Below are positions 1-8,284 of a DNA stretch of 64,000 bases, one piece after another (the stretch's first letter is position 1; the number at the start of each line of letters is the position of its first letter). Position numbers and translations under genes: made by a program. The stretch lies in NCBI GenBank assembly GCA_041676705.1, contig JBAYRL010000001.1, forward strand, positions 248,001 through 312,000, written 5' to 3'. The stretch is from Acidimicrobiia bacterium (lineage in GTDB: Bacteria; Actinomycetota; Acidimicrobiia; Acidimicrobiales; SKKL01). The notes beneath the pieces are model-generated. The model was not told where the DNA came from and searched no databases. It saw only the letters and a program-made list of their open reading frames with translations.

Positions 1-760
1 GCGCCGCTACGACCTGGGTCTTAGCTTCGGTGATTCTTTGGGCGACGGTCCTCAAATTTGTAAGCGCTAAGGCGTCGCGCATAACAGCGGCCGCCAAAGT
101 TCCCACCGACCAGCGAGGTTGCAGCTGGCGTAGCTTGGCCGCCAAATCAGGTGTGGGGGCGATGATATAACCGAGGCGCAAACCGGGCGAAGCCCAAATT
201 TTGGTGAGCGAGCCGAGTACCACCGCACCTTCTTGGTGTATCCCTGAGGTCCAGGTGCCGGTAGCCATCGGCCAATAGGCTTCATCCCAAATCGACAGTG
301 GAAGCTCTTGATTTGGGAATGCCTGATTGTCGTTGGTTGGAACATCGATTAGTCGGCCGCTCGGGCTGTGAGGGTTCGAACGCCACCGTGGACCGGTTGG
401 ATCAAGCTGTTGAAGATGACGACGATAAAGAGAGAACTCGGGTTCTTCCACCCAACCGCTAGGGCACAGCTGCGACACCAGCGTAATGGCCTCACTCCCG
501 CCGTTAGTTACCACCACCAATTCGGCGTCGACCTCTAAATAGTCGGCCAACGTCGACTCGGTTTGTTTGGTTTCGCTGTAGCGGCCAAGAGCACCCAGAT
601 TGGCGCTGACCAGTTTCGCTATGGGTGGCGGGTACGGATTCAGCGAAGCCGATAAATCTAAAATCGATTCGGCAGCAACACCCAAGAATTGCGCCACGGC
701 GAGAACATCGCCACCGTGGGGGCCAAGCGGCAAGACACCAGATTCGGTGGGTGAACCCAT
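1..760 (-). CDS. cobC: CobC/CobD-type threonine-phosphate decarboxylase (3' end outside window)
   Basis: This is a PLP-dependent class I/II aminotransferase-fold enzyme. It probably makes (R)-1-amino-2-propanol phosphate, the linker that CbiB attaches to cobyric acid. I translated it by hand from the ATG at 760; it stays open to the window edge, so about 253 residues are visible and the C-terminus is missing. The N-terminus has the HGGD motif and a DLSASLNPYPPP segment, which correspond to HGGN and D-[FL]-S-x-N-x-N-P in this family. Further on is GSLTKIWASPGLRLGY, the PLP-lysine region. It starts 2 bp after the cbiB stop, as the last visible gene of the operon. A histidinol-phosphate aminotransferase is the alternative, but the cobamide context favours this call. 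Confidence 0.85.
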   Translation of the reverse strand, partial: MGSPTESGVLPLGPHGGDVLAVAQFLGVAAESILDLSASLNPYPPPIAKLVSANLGALGRYSETKQTESTLADYLEVDAELVVVTNGGSEAITLVSQLCPSGWVEEPEFSLYRRHLQQLDPTGPRWRSNPHSPSGRLIDVPTNDNQAFPNQELPLSIWDEAYWPMATGTWTSGIHQEGAVVLGSLTKIWASPGLRLGYIIAPTPDLAAKLRQLQPRWSVGTLAAAVMRDALALTNLRTVAQRITEAKTQVVAA

Positions 761-762
761 AA

Positions 763-1662
763 CTACAGGCGAAACGCCCTACCCGCCCCAAAACCAGCTA
801 ACAGAGTTGCCGCCGCCAGTGAAACGTCTTTTGATAGCTTCACGGCTGCCGCAATATCGTCGGCCCCAGGTACCGGACCAAGACCAATGTAAGGCCGCTC
901 CACAATGTCGGTCTCGTAGCGCACTGGTCCGCCTAGTTGCACGTTGAGGGCAGCCGCGAATGTGGCTTCAACCACTCGAGCGTTGGGCGAAGTATGGGCA
1001 TTGCTTTGTTGGCGTAGAGCCTTGAAAACCGCTCGCGTTGCTTCGGGGCGTACCAAAGTGACAAGACCCACCGTTAAGCGTGCGGGCAAATAGGCCATGG
1101 CATCATCGAGCCGAGCGCTGGCAAACCCAAAATTCTCGTAGCGTTCGTTGCGGTAACCCACCATTGAATCCATGGTGTCTACACTGCGATGGGCCAATAC
1201 ACCTGCCGAACCGCCGACCGTCGCCCAAAAAGCCGGCGCAATGATGGCATCGACCGTGTTTTCAGCCACCGATTCAATCGCGGCCCGTGCCATGCCAATT
1301 TCGTCCAAATACTCGGGTGCGCGACCCACCAACGAAGGCATTAATTCTCGGGCCCCCGCCAGGTTCTCGGTTCGAAGACAGACGGCCACTTCTTCGGCCA
1401 CATCGTGTAGCTGTGCGCCACCCACACACAACCAAGTGGCAAGTGCCCGAGAAGGCACCAAGCGTGAGGCCAAAACTGCGCTACCCAACCCGACCGCGGT
1501 GTATGCCAAACCGGCTTTAGCGTCGTCGCGATAGAGGCGCTCTTCAATCCGGTTCATGAAACTACCGAAATATGCCAGCGGATGAGGTAAACGTTTCGGA
1601 AACCTCACCAGCGGATCAGCCAAAAGACCAACCGCAGCCGCCGCTGAATTCTTGCCTTTCAT
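763..1662 (-). CDS. cbiB: Adenosylcobinamide-phosphate synthase CbiB
   Basis: This integral membrane enzyme joins aminopropanol phosphate to adenosylcobyric acid to give adenosylcobinamide phosphate. The protein is 299 residues, a usual length. It carries the family signatures HPLAYFGSFMNRIE near residue 27 and a central IESVAENTVDAIIAPAFW segment, followed by GYRNERYENFGFASARLDD near residue 170. Several hydrophobic stretches fit a multi-pass protein. The ATG overlaps the cobS stop by 4 bp, which implies translational coupling. The product of the aminotransferase just downstream would be its co-substrate. In some pathways this gene is called cobD. Confidence 0.93.
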   Translation of the reverse strand: MKGKNSAAAAVGLLADPLVRFPKRLPHPLAYFGSFMNRIEERLYRDDAKAGLAYTAVGLGSAVLASRLVPSRALATWLCVGGAQLHDVAEEVAVCLRTENLAGARELMPSLVGRAPEYLDEIGMARAAIESVAENTVDAIIAPAFWATVGGSAGVLAHRSVDTMDSMVGYRNERYENFGFASARLDDAMAYLPARLTVGLVTLVRPEATRAVFKALRQQSNAHTSPNARVVEATFAAALNVQLGGPVRYETDIVERPYIGLGPVPGADDIAAAVKLSKDVSLAAATLLAGFGAGRAFRL

Positions 1663-2426
1663 AGGTTTGCTCCCATTAGCAATAAGCCTCCAGTCTCGCC
1701 GATTACACCACCGGCACCCAAGGTGTCACCGCTAAAACCTCCGATACGGTGCGTGGCTAACCATGCCACCCCAAGCGACGCAACCACCGTAGCGGCCACA
1801 CTAATTATCCCGGTTACCCCGGCGCTGACACCGGCCAAGGTCAGTGCCAAAACAAGTCCGTATAACACGCTCAGGTGGCTTCGTTTGCCTAAGAAGTTAC
1901 TAGCTAAACCGTTTTGGCGAACATAAGGAACAGTGGTAGCCACGGCCACCATCATGGTGCGCGAAGCGGTGGTGATGGCGGCCATAAGGGCAACGTTCAC
2001 TGTCGTTGTGCTGAGGGAGGCAACCTGGAGCCAAAAGGTGGCAATTAATGCGAGCACCCCGAAAGATCCGATATCGGGTTGTCGCATTATGGTTAGGCGT
2101 TTCTCGCGACTGAGGTGGGGCAATAGACCATCGGCGCTGTCGGCCAGGCCGTCGTGGTGCAAGGCACCGGTGATGATTAGGTTCGCAACCACCACCAAGG
2201 TAGCGGTAACCAGAGGGGGCCAATATTGGGAACAAACCCACCAGATGCCACCTAAGGTGGTGCCGATTAGGGAACCAACCAGTGGGAACCACGCCATAGT
2301 CCTTGGTGTAGGGGCGGCCGATCCACCAAAAATTGTAAGAAAACCTAGAGCTTCACGAAAACTCGCCGCTGGTGACTGATGGACGGGTGGTTCGGATGGT
2401 TGGGCTGGCTGGGGTGAGGTGTCCAC
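1659..2426 (-). CDS. cobS: Adenosylcobinamide-GDP ribazoletransferase CobS
   Basis: This membrane enzyme performs the last assembly step, joining the activated lower ligand (alpha-ribazole or its phosphate) to adenosylcobinamide-GDP. The 255-residue protein has the hallmark HHDGLADSADG motif near residue 90 and GGFSGDTLGA near residue 230, with several transmembrane segments between them. The start is a GTG (GTG GAC ACC). The N-terminal 20 residues are rich in proline and serine and probably flexible. The gene lies between cobU (26 bp upstream) and cbiB (4 bp overlap). No cobT, which would activate the lower ligand, is visible in the window. Confidence 0.93.
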   Translation of the reverse strand: MDTSPQPAQPSEPPVHQSPAASFREALGFLTIFGGSAAPTPRTMAWFPLVGSLIGTTLGGIWWVCSQYWPPLVTATLVVVANLIITGALHHDGLADSADGLLPHLSREKRLTIMRQPDIGSFGVLALIATFWLQVASLSTTTVNVALMAAITTASRTMMVAVATTVPYVRQNGLASNFLGKRSHLSVLYGLVLALTLAGVSAGVTGIISVAATVVASLGVAWLATHRIGGFSGDTLGAGGVIGETGGLLLMGANL

Positions 2427-2452
2427 AGGTACGAATATTCCCTAGTCGCCAA

Positions 2453-3022
2453 CTAGCCGAGCAGGGTTTCAGGATGAAACGGCGTAAGGGGCATTACTCT
2501 GCCCGCTATGGCGAGATAAACATGATCGGCGGTGTTGGCTACCGTTTGGTTGAGCAAACCAAGACCATCGCGAAATGCCCGACCACTAGAGGTAGCCGGG
2601 TGGACACCCATGCCTACTTCGTCACTGACAATTACGGTGTGACCCTGGCGATTTCGCAGGGCCTGAACGAGCTCCGTGTAGTTGGTGCGTTCGAGGTCGG
2701 CTTGGGCATCACCAGCCGCCGTTGTATTTTCTGTGGTTGGTTCTAGAGCGCTGAACCAGGTAGCCAAAGAATCGAGCAACACCACACCGGTGGTTTCGAT
2801 GAGTTTCTGGGCTAAATCGTAGGGTGGTTCTACTGTTTGCCAATGGCTAGGACGGCGATGACGATGAATTTCAATCCTCTCGTCTAAATCGCGGTCATCA
2901 CTACTGTCATACATGGTGGCGAAATAGGAAACCGAACCGTTGGCGCCAGCCAAGAATGAAGCTAGATCTTCGGCCAATTGCGATTTTCCCGAGCGGGAGC
3001 CACCTAAAAAAAGCACGATCAC
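2453..3022 (-). CDS. cobU: Adenosylcobinamide kinase / guanylyltransferase CobU
   Basis: This bifunctional enzyme phosphorylates adenosylcobinamide and then transfers GMP, giving the adenosylcobinamide-GDP used by CobS. The 189-residue length is typical. The P-loop GGSRSGKS lies at residues 7-14. The segment YFATMYDSSDDRDLDERIEI fits the kinase active-site region, HRRPSHW follows, and VLLDSLATW is the Walker B-like element. The C-terminal VSDEVGMGVHPATSSGRAFRD is a clear family signature. The start is GTG, 1 bp after the cbiZ stop. Also called CobP. Confidence 0.95.
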   Translation of the reverse strand: MIVLFLGGSRSGKSQLAEDLASFLAGANGSVSYFATMYDSSDDRDLDERIEIHRHRRPSHWQTVEPPYDLAQKLIETTGVVLLDSLATWFSALEPTTENTTAAGDAQADLERTNYTELVQALRNRQGHTVIVSDEVGMGVHPATSSGRAFRDGLGLLNQTVANTADHVYLAIAGRVMPLTPFHPETLLG

Positions 3023-3023
3023 T

Positions 3024-3773
3024 CTAGGCCAACCCTTTTAAACCTTCCGTCACCGCGGTGTGCACCACCCGGGCAACCTTGGCACCCCAAACCGAGCGAA
3101 TACCACCATAGAGCTCGTCATCCCACAAGGTGCGCGTGGTGCTGGGCGAAGCGCCGGGGGACTTGGCGTTGGCTGGTTGGTTGTTGTCGAGTACCGGCGC
3201 TCGAGGTTCGTTGGGTGCCGCGCCACGAGCGATGCACATTATGCAGAAGGCGTCGGTGGCGGTGCCAGTGCCTTCGTGTCCAGCCTCAAAGAGTGCCTGC
3301 ACCTTGGCTTCGGTAACGGTGCTCGCCAGGTTCACCAATGCCCCAGGGTTGAGTGTGGTCTCAACATTGACCACGATGTTAATGGTGCCGACCTTGTTGG
3401 TTGCTGGCGTGGCGGATGACTGGTGCCAAATGGGCGAGGGCGCTGCGGCCCATAATGCATGGTCAACTCCGGTAGTAACCCAAGCTGACACCCCATCTTC
3501 GCGAGCAGAGGTGTAGGAATCGACCCAAACCGCCGTCATCAGCCCAACTCCAGAGCCAGCAAGACCGGCGTTGGTGGCAAGAGATTGTAAGTGCACCGCC
3601 GGATCTTCGCGACTGTAATTGTGGTGAACCGTGGCGTTTAGAACCCAGTCTCGAAGGCCTAATCCGCCTCCCAAACTGGCTGAGCTGAGTGTGAGTCGTG
3701 GTTCTGGCAGCCGCCAAACTATATAGGGAAAGCTTTGCCCGTCCTCAGTTCGTTCAAAACGTTGCAACTTCAT
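3024..3773 (-). CDS. cbiZ: Adenosylcobinamide amidohydrolase CbiZ
   Basis: CbiZ hydrolyses the amide bond between the corrin ring and the aminopropanol linker, returning cobinamide or foreign cobamides to cobyric acid. CbiB, CobU and CobS can then rebuild the preferred cofactor. The 249-residue protein has the family-like segments LSSASLGGGLGLRDWVLNATV (residues about 29-49) and GSGVGLMTAV near residue 74. A GTGTATDAFCIMC stretch lies near residue 167. It is the first gene of a five-gene operon and is divergent from the PhyH gene at 3877. An intact ring-synthesis pathway is not seen here, so the context points to salvage and remodelling. Confidence 0.85.
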   Translation of the reverse strand: MKLQRFERTEDGQSFPYIVWRLPEPRLTLSSASLGGGLGLRDWVLNATVHHNYSREDPAVHLQSLATNAGLAGSGVGLMTAVWVDSYTSAREDGVSAWVTTGVDHALWAAAPSPIWHQSSATPATNKVGTINIVVNVETTLNPGALVNLASTVTEAKVQALFEAGHEGTGTATDAFCIMCIARGAAPNEPRAPVLDNNQPANAKSPGASPSTTRTLWDDELYGGIRSVWGAKVARVVHTAVTEGLKGLA

Positions 3774-3876
3774 CTAGGTATGAAGGTAGTGCCTGGTCGG
3801 GTGTCACCTATTATTTAGCTGCATAGTTATGGCGGGTTGCCGGGTTGCCTAGGATGGGCGTTGTGGAGGTGGCGAA

Positions 3877-4668
3877 ATGTCTGCAGAAACCCGTTTCGGT
3901 CCGGATGTAACCAGCGCCCAAATTGTGGCGTCGATGAACAAGCATGGTTATGCCATCGTCGAAAATTTCTTAGACTCTGTTCGGGTCGCAGAGATGCGGG
4001 ACGAGCTCGAAAAAGTCTTGGCTGAAACACCGTATGGCCGCAACGATTTTGAAGGATTTGCGACCAAACGGATTTATTCGCTGTTTGCGAAGACCAGGGC
4101 CTTTGATGATTTGGCTACGCACCCGGTGCTGTTAGAGGTGCTTGATGAAGTGCTGGGTTATTACCAGCTCAGTGCGCCCACCGGCATTGAAATTGGCCCT
4201 GGATCGGTACCGCAACCTTTGCACCGCGACGACTCTATTTACCCTTTAGCCGATCCACATCCCGAGTTTGTGGTTAACACCATGTGGGCATTTGTGGATT
4301 TTACCGAGGAAAATGGGGCCACCAGAGTCATTCCCGCTAGCCACGGCGGACAGCCAAAGCCCGATAAACCCACCATCGCAGCCGAGATGCCTGCCGGTTC
4401 GGTGCTGTTTTATCCGGGAAGTCTGTGGCATGGGGGAGGGGCTAACAACACTGACTCACCGAGACTAGGTGTTATTTTGGAATATGCGTGGGCCTATTTG
4501 AGGGCTCAAGAGAGCCACTTATTAGCAGTGCCTCAAAACGTAGCCGCCGAGTTGCCAGAGCGTTTGCAGGAACTATTGGGTTACAACATTTGTCCACCCT
4601 TTGTGGGCTATGTAGATGGCCGACACCCACGTCGGGCTTTAGCGCAGCGGGTTTCCACGGTGCAGTAA
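3877..4668 (+). CDS. Phytanoyl-CoA dioxygenase (PhyH) family protein
   Basis: This is a predicted Fe(II)/2-oxoglutarate-dependent oxygenase of 263 residues. The metal ligands are visible: His116 and Asp118 in PQPLHRDDS, and a distal His185 in GSLWHGGGANN. Arg196 is placed to bind the 2-oxoglutarate carboxylate. The start ATG follows a good Shine-Dalgarno sequence (GGAGG). The substrate cannot be told from the sequence; PhyH members act on acyl chains, small metabolites or natural products. It stands alone between the cobamide operon and a hydrolase gene, 135 bp from the next start. Confidence 0.85.
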   Translation: MSAETRFGPDVTSAQIVASMNKHGYAIVENFLDSVRVAEMRDELEKVLAETPYGRNDFEGFATKRIYSLFAKTRAFDDLATHPVLLEVLDEVLGYYQLSAPTGIEIGPGSVPQPLHRDDSIYPLADPHPEFVVNTMWAFVDFTEENGATRVIPASHGGQPKPDKPTIAAEMPAGSVLFYPGSLWHGGGANNTDSPRLGVILEYAWAYLRAQESHLLAVPQNVAAELPERLQELLGYNICPPFVGYVDGRHPRRALAQRVSTVQ

Positions 4669-4803
4669 GAACCATTAATAAGAATCATTTACTGATGCGG
4701 TTACCTAAAGCAATGGTTTGGGTATTTGGAGCGAGTATTTCACCAAAACTGATTCGCTAGAACATATTCGCCTTGTATCGGTTCAAAATATGGGGGAGAA
4801 CCA

Positions 4804-5730
4804 ATGTCGATCACCAATGATCCACGTCTAGACACTTTCGTTTATGACGAGTTTGCCTATTTCGCAGAAAACGCTGCGGAAGCAGGATTGGCCTGGACCG
4901 GCCCACCCGAGGTCACCAGGATAGAAACCGAAGTGGCGCCGGGCCGTAAACTTAGTGCGTTGCGGTGGGGCAGTAATCCCCCCGAACTGGTGTTTATCCA
5001 TGGCTCCGCCCAAAATGCCCACACCTGGGACACCGTATTGCTGGCGCTTGGCCGACCGGCAATAGCGGTTGATTTGGCCGGTCATGGCCACAGCGATTGG
5101 AAAGATGATTTCCGTTATCGTCCTTACCTGCATGCCGCTGATGTGGCCGCCGCCATGCGGGCTTGGTGTGAGGGGCCAGTGGTGTTGGTGGGTATGTCGC
5201 TAGGTGGTTCCACGGCTTATTCCGTGGCGGCTGAACACCCCGAGTTGGTGCGGGCCTTGGTCGGGGTTGATATTTTGCCTAATCCATCGAGTAGCGCGGT
5301 GAAAGATATCGAGGATTTCGTGTCTGGTCCGCAGAGTTTTCCTAGCTTCGGAGACATTTTGGATCGCACGATGGAATTCAACCCGACCCGAAGCGAGTCA
5401 TCCCTGCGTCGGGGTATCATGCACAATGCGTATCGCAACGAAGACGGTTCGTGGCAGTGGCGTTACGACCGGCGAGAACGACCCCGGGCTGAGACCACGG
5501 CATCAGCCACACCAATTCAAGACCCTTGGCAGGTTATTGATGCCATTGACGTACCGTTTTTGTTGGTGCGTGGCGGGGCCAAAGGCTCAGTGGTGACTGA
5601 TGAAAGTGTGGCCGAACTGTTGCGCCGCCGCCCCAATACTCGGGTTGAACTGGTGGAGGGCGCAGGCCACTCGATCCAGGGTGACAAGCCCCTGGAGCTA
5701 GCCGCCTTGGTGGAAACATTCGCTTTTTAG
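4804..5730 (+). CDS. Alpha/beta-fold hydrolase
   Basis: This serine hydrolase of 308 residues has the alpha/beta hydrolase layout. The oxyanion-hole HG dipeptide is at residues 66-67 (VFIHGSAQN), the nucleophile elbow GMSLGG puts Ser132 in the active site, and the catalytic histidine is His289 in EGAGHSIQGD. An acid residue before it, near residue 260, completes the triad. A GGGGGAGA-type ribosome-binding site precedes the ATG. It converges on the next gene with a 4-bp overlap of the stop codons. The substrate is unknown; esterase, lipase-like or C-C hydrolase activity are all possible. Confidence 0.88.
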   Translation: MSITNDPRLDTFVYDEFAYFAENAAEAGLAWTGPPEVTRIETEVAPGRKLSALRWGSNPPELVFIHGSAQNAHTWDTVLLALGRPAIAVDLAGHGHSDWKDDFRYRPYLHAADVAAAMRAWCEGPVVLVGMSLGGSTAYSVAAEHPELVRALVGVDILPNPSSSAVKDIEDFVSGPQSFPSFGDILDRTMEFNPTRSESSLRRGIMHNAYRNEDGSWQWRYDRRERPRAETTASATPIQDPWQVIDAIDVPFLLVRGGAKGSVVTDESVAELLRRRPNTRVELVEGAGHSIQGDKPLELAALVETFAF

Positions 5731-6413
5731 GTTGGCGGCGCTGACCTCGCTGTAAGGCCACCCAAATGGCCAGTGTCATTAAAACGTCGCACCGCCCAGA
5801 AATCTTTCGAAATGACTAGGTGGTGTATCGAGCCATTGTCAGCTCCGAGGAACGCGAATGGCCGTGACTTTGAGGCGTAAGCCAACAGGGCGCCAATAAC
5901 ACCCCCGTGTACCACCACCGCCACCATCTCATCGGGGTGCTGCTTGGTGATTTGGTTAATTGCCCCCACAGTGCGCGTGGTTAATGCTTCGTTCGATTCC
6001 GCCCCAGGAATCGCGTCCCAACGCTCTTCGCGACGCATGGCCAGGGCCGCGGGGTGCCCTTCCGCCATGCGTTGCCGGTATAGGCCGCCTTCCCATTCTC
6101 CTAGGAACACTTCGCGTAGATCGGGAATCACAATTGGGTCAAGGTGAAGCTGGTTTGAGAGGGGAGCGGCAGTTTGGTGGGTGCGTTGCAAGGTGGACAC
6201 ATAGATGGCCGAAATGGGCTCGCCGCCTAGGCGTTCGCCTACCCGGTCAGCTTGCCATCGGCCCAGTTCGGAAAGGGGCGGGTCGCCGTGACCATCCACC
6301 AATCCAAATGATGCGCCCGCTACATGGGGGGCTGATTCGCCGTGACGCACTAACACAATTTGGGTAGAACCCGCCGGTGGGGTGAAGTTCACTTGCCGAA
6401 ACTCTTGAGCCAT
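5727..6413 (-). CDS. Histidine phosphatase family protein (phosphoglycerate mutase-like)
   Basis: This 228-residue protein belongs to the histidine phosphatase superfamily. The phospho-histidine motif VLVRHGES is near residues 20-27. STLQRTHQTA near residue 84 gives the conserved Arg/Thr pair, and VVVHGGVIGAL near residue 165 supplies the second catalytic histidine. A likely GGAGAA ribosome-binding site lies just before the ATG. Such proteins dephosphorylate small metabolites or act as broad phosphatases; the substrate cannot be assigned. An alpha-ribazole phosphatase (CobC type) is conceivable given the nearby cobamide operon, but this is weak inference because the gene is not in that operon. 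Confidence 0.88.
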   Translation of the reverse strand: MAQEFRQVNFTPPAGSTQIVLVRHGESAPHVAGASFGLVDGHGDPPLSELGRWQADRVGERLGGEPISAIYVSTLQRTHQTAAPLSNQLHLDPIVIPDLREVFLGEWEGGLYRQRMAEGHPAALAMRREERWDAIPGAESNEALTTRTVGAINQITKQHPDEMVAVVVHGGVIGALLAYASKSRPFAFLGADNGSIHHLVISKDFWAVRRFNDTGHLGGLTARSAPPT

Positions 6414-6531
6414 ATTCTCCCTCGTACAAATCTCTTAGCCGCATTCTATCTAAAGAAGATTTCGCCCAAGGCCCAGGCACAAACGGACCAGACGCGGACT
6501 GAGGGCCACCGGAAACCGCTCGAGCGAATGC

Positions 6532-6548
6532 TACAATGTGCTACATGA
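6532..6548 (+). promoter_or_regulatory. Candidate -10 box and direct repeat at the antitoxin start
   Basis: A good -10 hexamer TACAAT lies at 6532-6537 and would place transcription start at or just before the ATG at 6545, so the mRNA may be leaderless. The heptamer TGCTACA occurs twice here (6530-6536 and 6539-6545), a repeat that could bind the antitoxin for autoregulation. No Shine-Dalgarno sequence is seen. This supports the start at 6545 over the ATG at 6536. Confidence 0.4.
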
Positions 6549-6811
6549 AGAAAATAACTCATAGAGAAATGAGGAATGCGAGCGGGGAGATTCTGCGACG
6601 TGTTGCCTCAGGAGAAGCAATCTTAATTACCAATCATGGCCAGGTAGCAGCAATCATTGGTCCGCCTCCTGTCGACGCTTTAGCTCAGCTAATTGATCAA
6701 GGGCAGGTACGTATACCACGGCGATCGATAAGCGACCTTCGTAAGGTGGTACCGCATGAGTCGAGCTTAACCACGACAGAAATTCTGGCTGATGTCAGGG
6801 GGCCATGGTGA
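6545..6811 (+). CDS. Phd/YefM-family antitoxin
   Basis: This is an 88-residue antitoxin-like protein. Its N-terminus (MKKITHREMRNASGEILRR) and the following SGEAILITNHGQVAAIIGP match the Phd/YefM DNA-binding domain, which dimerises and represses its own promoter. The C-terminal part would wrap around and inhibit the toxin. The 3' end overlaps the PIN-domain toxin by 7 bp (CCATGGTGA), the usual coupled order of antitoxin before toxin. An in-frame ATG nine bases upstream (6536) is an alternative start, but it falls within the -10 element. Confidence 0.85.
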   Translation: MKKITHREMRNASGEILRRVASGEAILITNHGQVAAIIGPPPVDALAQLIDQGQVRIPRRSISDLRKVVPHESSLTTTEILADVRGPW

Positions 6812-7191
6812 GCTTGGCATATCTGGATACGTCTGCAGCCATGAAACTGGTGGTAAGTGAAGCCGAATCAGAAGCTCTAGTTGAGCATCTGATGAGTCAC
6901 GACCGTTTGGCTTCTTCATGGCTACTACATACCGAGCTTTACTGTGCGGCCGGTCGACACCCGTCCTTCGTTAAGACTTCCATAATTGGCGAAGTGCTAG
7001 ACGCTGTACACTTAGTTGACCTCACCCGAGGTGACATGATTTCTGCGGGATCCCATGCCCCATTGCGGTCACACGATGCCATTCACCTGTCGGTGGCCAT
7101 GCGTCTGGCGGTAGATGAAATTCTCACCTACGACCAAGAACTGTCGAGCGCGGCTCGAGCGGTAGGTCTAGCAGTTTCAGCGCCAAGTTAA
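6805..7191 (+). CDS. PIN-domain toxin, VapC type
   Basis: This 128-residue PIN-domain protein is a predicted Mg-dependent ribonuclease and the toxin partner of the preceding Phd-type antitoxin. The first catalytic aspartate is in YLDTSAAMK (Asp8). An acidic residue follows in the WLLHTELY region near residue 46. The C-terminal cluster RSHDAIHLSVA and ILTYDQEL gives the remaining acidic residues. All expected metal ligands appear present, so the toxin should be active. The genes on either side are unrelated, which is typical of a small mobile addiction module placed between core genes. Confidence 0.88.
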   Translation: MVSLAYLDTSAAMKLVVSEAESEALVEHLMSHDRLASSWLLHTELYCAAGRHPSFVKTSIIGEVLDAVHLVDLTRGDMISAGSHAPLRSHDAIHLSVAMRLAVDEILTYDQELSSAARAVGLAVSAPS

Positions 7192-7223
7192 GAGTTGAGT
7201 GGCTGTTATTGAGCCTTAGCTAG

Positions 7224-8057
7224 CTAGTCGCCGGTGGCGACGGGTCGTGATGAGTCGGCGCACCACTCCGACCACGAACCGGGGTATAAGTCGGCTTTAA
7301 TGCCGGCTATTTCTAATGCCAAAACTTGGTGTGCGGCGGTAATGCCGGAACCGCAGTAGACGCCCACTTGGCTCTCAGGTGTTAAACCCAGACCTTGAAA
7401 ACGTTCGGTTAAGGCTTCTTGTGAGAGAAACTGGCCCGTCTCTGCCAGATTGTCGGTAGTGGGAGCATTCCGAGCACCTGGAATATGCCCAGCTACAGGG
7501 TCAATCGGCTCTACCTCTCCGCTAAAGCGTTCGGCGGCTCGGGCATCTAATAGCGTGCCAGAGTCGGTGTAGTCGATTACCGCATCAACCTCGATTACCC
7601 CCATTGCCCCGGGTGCACCAGAAAAGTTGCCGGGATAGCGGTAGATGGAGGTGTCGTGCAGAATGAAGCCGGCTTCTTTCCAAGCCGCTAGACCGCCGTC
7701 GAGCACCTGTACGTTTTCATGTCCGTAATAGCGCAGTAGCCACCAGGCCCGTGAAGCGGCCGCTCCATCGCGCTCGTCGTAGCAGACCACCAATGAGGTG
7801 TTGTTCACGCCAACCCGCTGCATGGCTTTCACAAACGTTTCGGGTGAGGGGAGTGGGTGGCGACCGTTACTACCCGGAGGCCCGGAAAGATCATGGTCGA
7901 GGTCGACAAATTGGGCACCTGGAATGTGAGCTTGGTTAAAAGCCTCTCGATCGGCGCCCACACCTAGGGCCCACCTCACATCGAGCACGAGCGGTGAAGT
8001 GGCCGTTCTCATTGCATCTTTAAGGTCAACGGCGGAAATAAGCGGGCTAGCTGGCAT
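7224..8057 (-). CDS. sseA: Sulfurtransferase with two rhodanese domains (SseA-like)
   Basis: This is a thiosulfate or 3-mercaptopyruvate sulfurtransferase of 277 residues. The first domain (about 1-130) carries the LDVRWALG and IPGAQFVDLDHDLS signatures with an inactive loop. The second domain holds the catalytic cysteine, about Cys235, in YCGSGITAAH. The CGSGxTA loop resembles mercaptopyruvate-type enzymes. An upstream in-frame TTG at 8102 would add 15 residues, but the ATG at 8057 begins right where family similarity starts (MPASPLISAVDLK). Stand-alone gene; a role in sulfur relay or cyanide detoxification is known for the family. Confidence 0.88.
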   Translation of the reverse strand: MPASPLISAVDLKDAMRTATSPLVLDVRWALGVGADREAFNQAHIPGAQFVDLDHDLSGPPGSNGRHPLPSPETFVKAMQRVGVNNTSLVVCYDERDGAAASRAWWLLRYYGHENVQVLDGGLAAWKEAGFILHDTSIYRYPGNFSGAPGAMGVIEVDAVIDYTDSGTLLDARAAERFSGEVEPIDPVAGHIPGARNAPTTDNLAETGQFLSQEALTERFQGLGLTPESQVGVYCGSGITAAHQVLALEIAGIKADLYPGSWSEWCADSSRPVATGD

Positions 8058-8284
8058 TCTTCGAGCATAGCCCCGCGACTTGGGGCTGCTAATACTTACC
8101 AACTCTCAACTCGTAGTCATGTAATCTTTCATGGTTCTCATGTTGCTAGGCACAGTTGGCAACGGTGGAGCACTAGGGGCATGGGCGTCTTCTTGAAGAA
8201 CCGAGGAAGTGGTGGCGTTCACAATGTCGAGGTTTCGGCGGAAGGCATCGCAGGGAGGAACACAAATCATCTTTGTCCGAAAGT

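Noticed and set aside
3774..3876. Cobalamin riboswitch upstream of cbiZ
   Set aside because: The gap to the divergent PhyH gene is only about 103 bases and no B12-box-like sequence is seen, too short for a full riboswitch.
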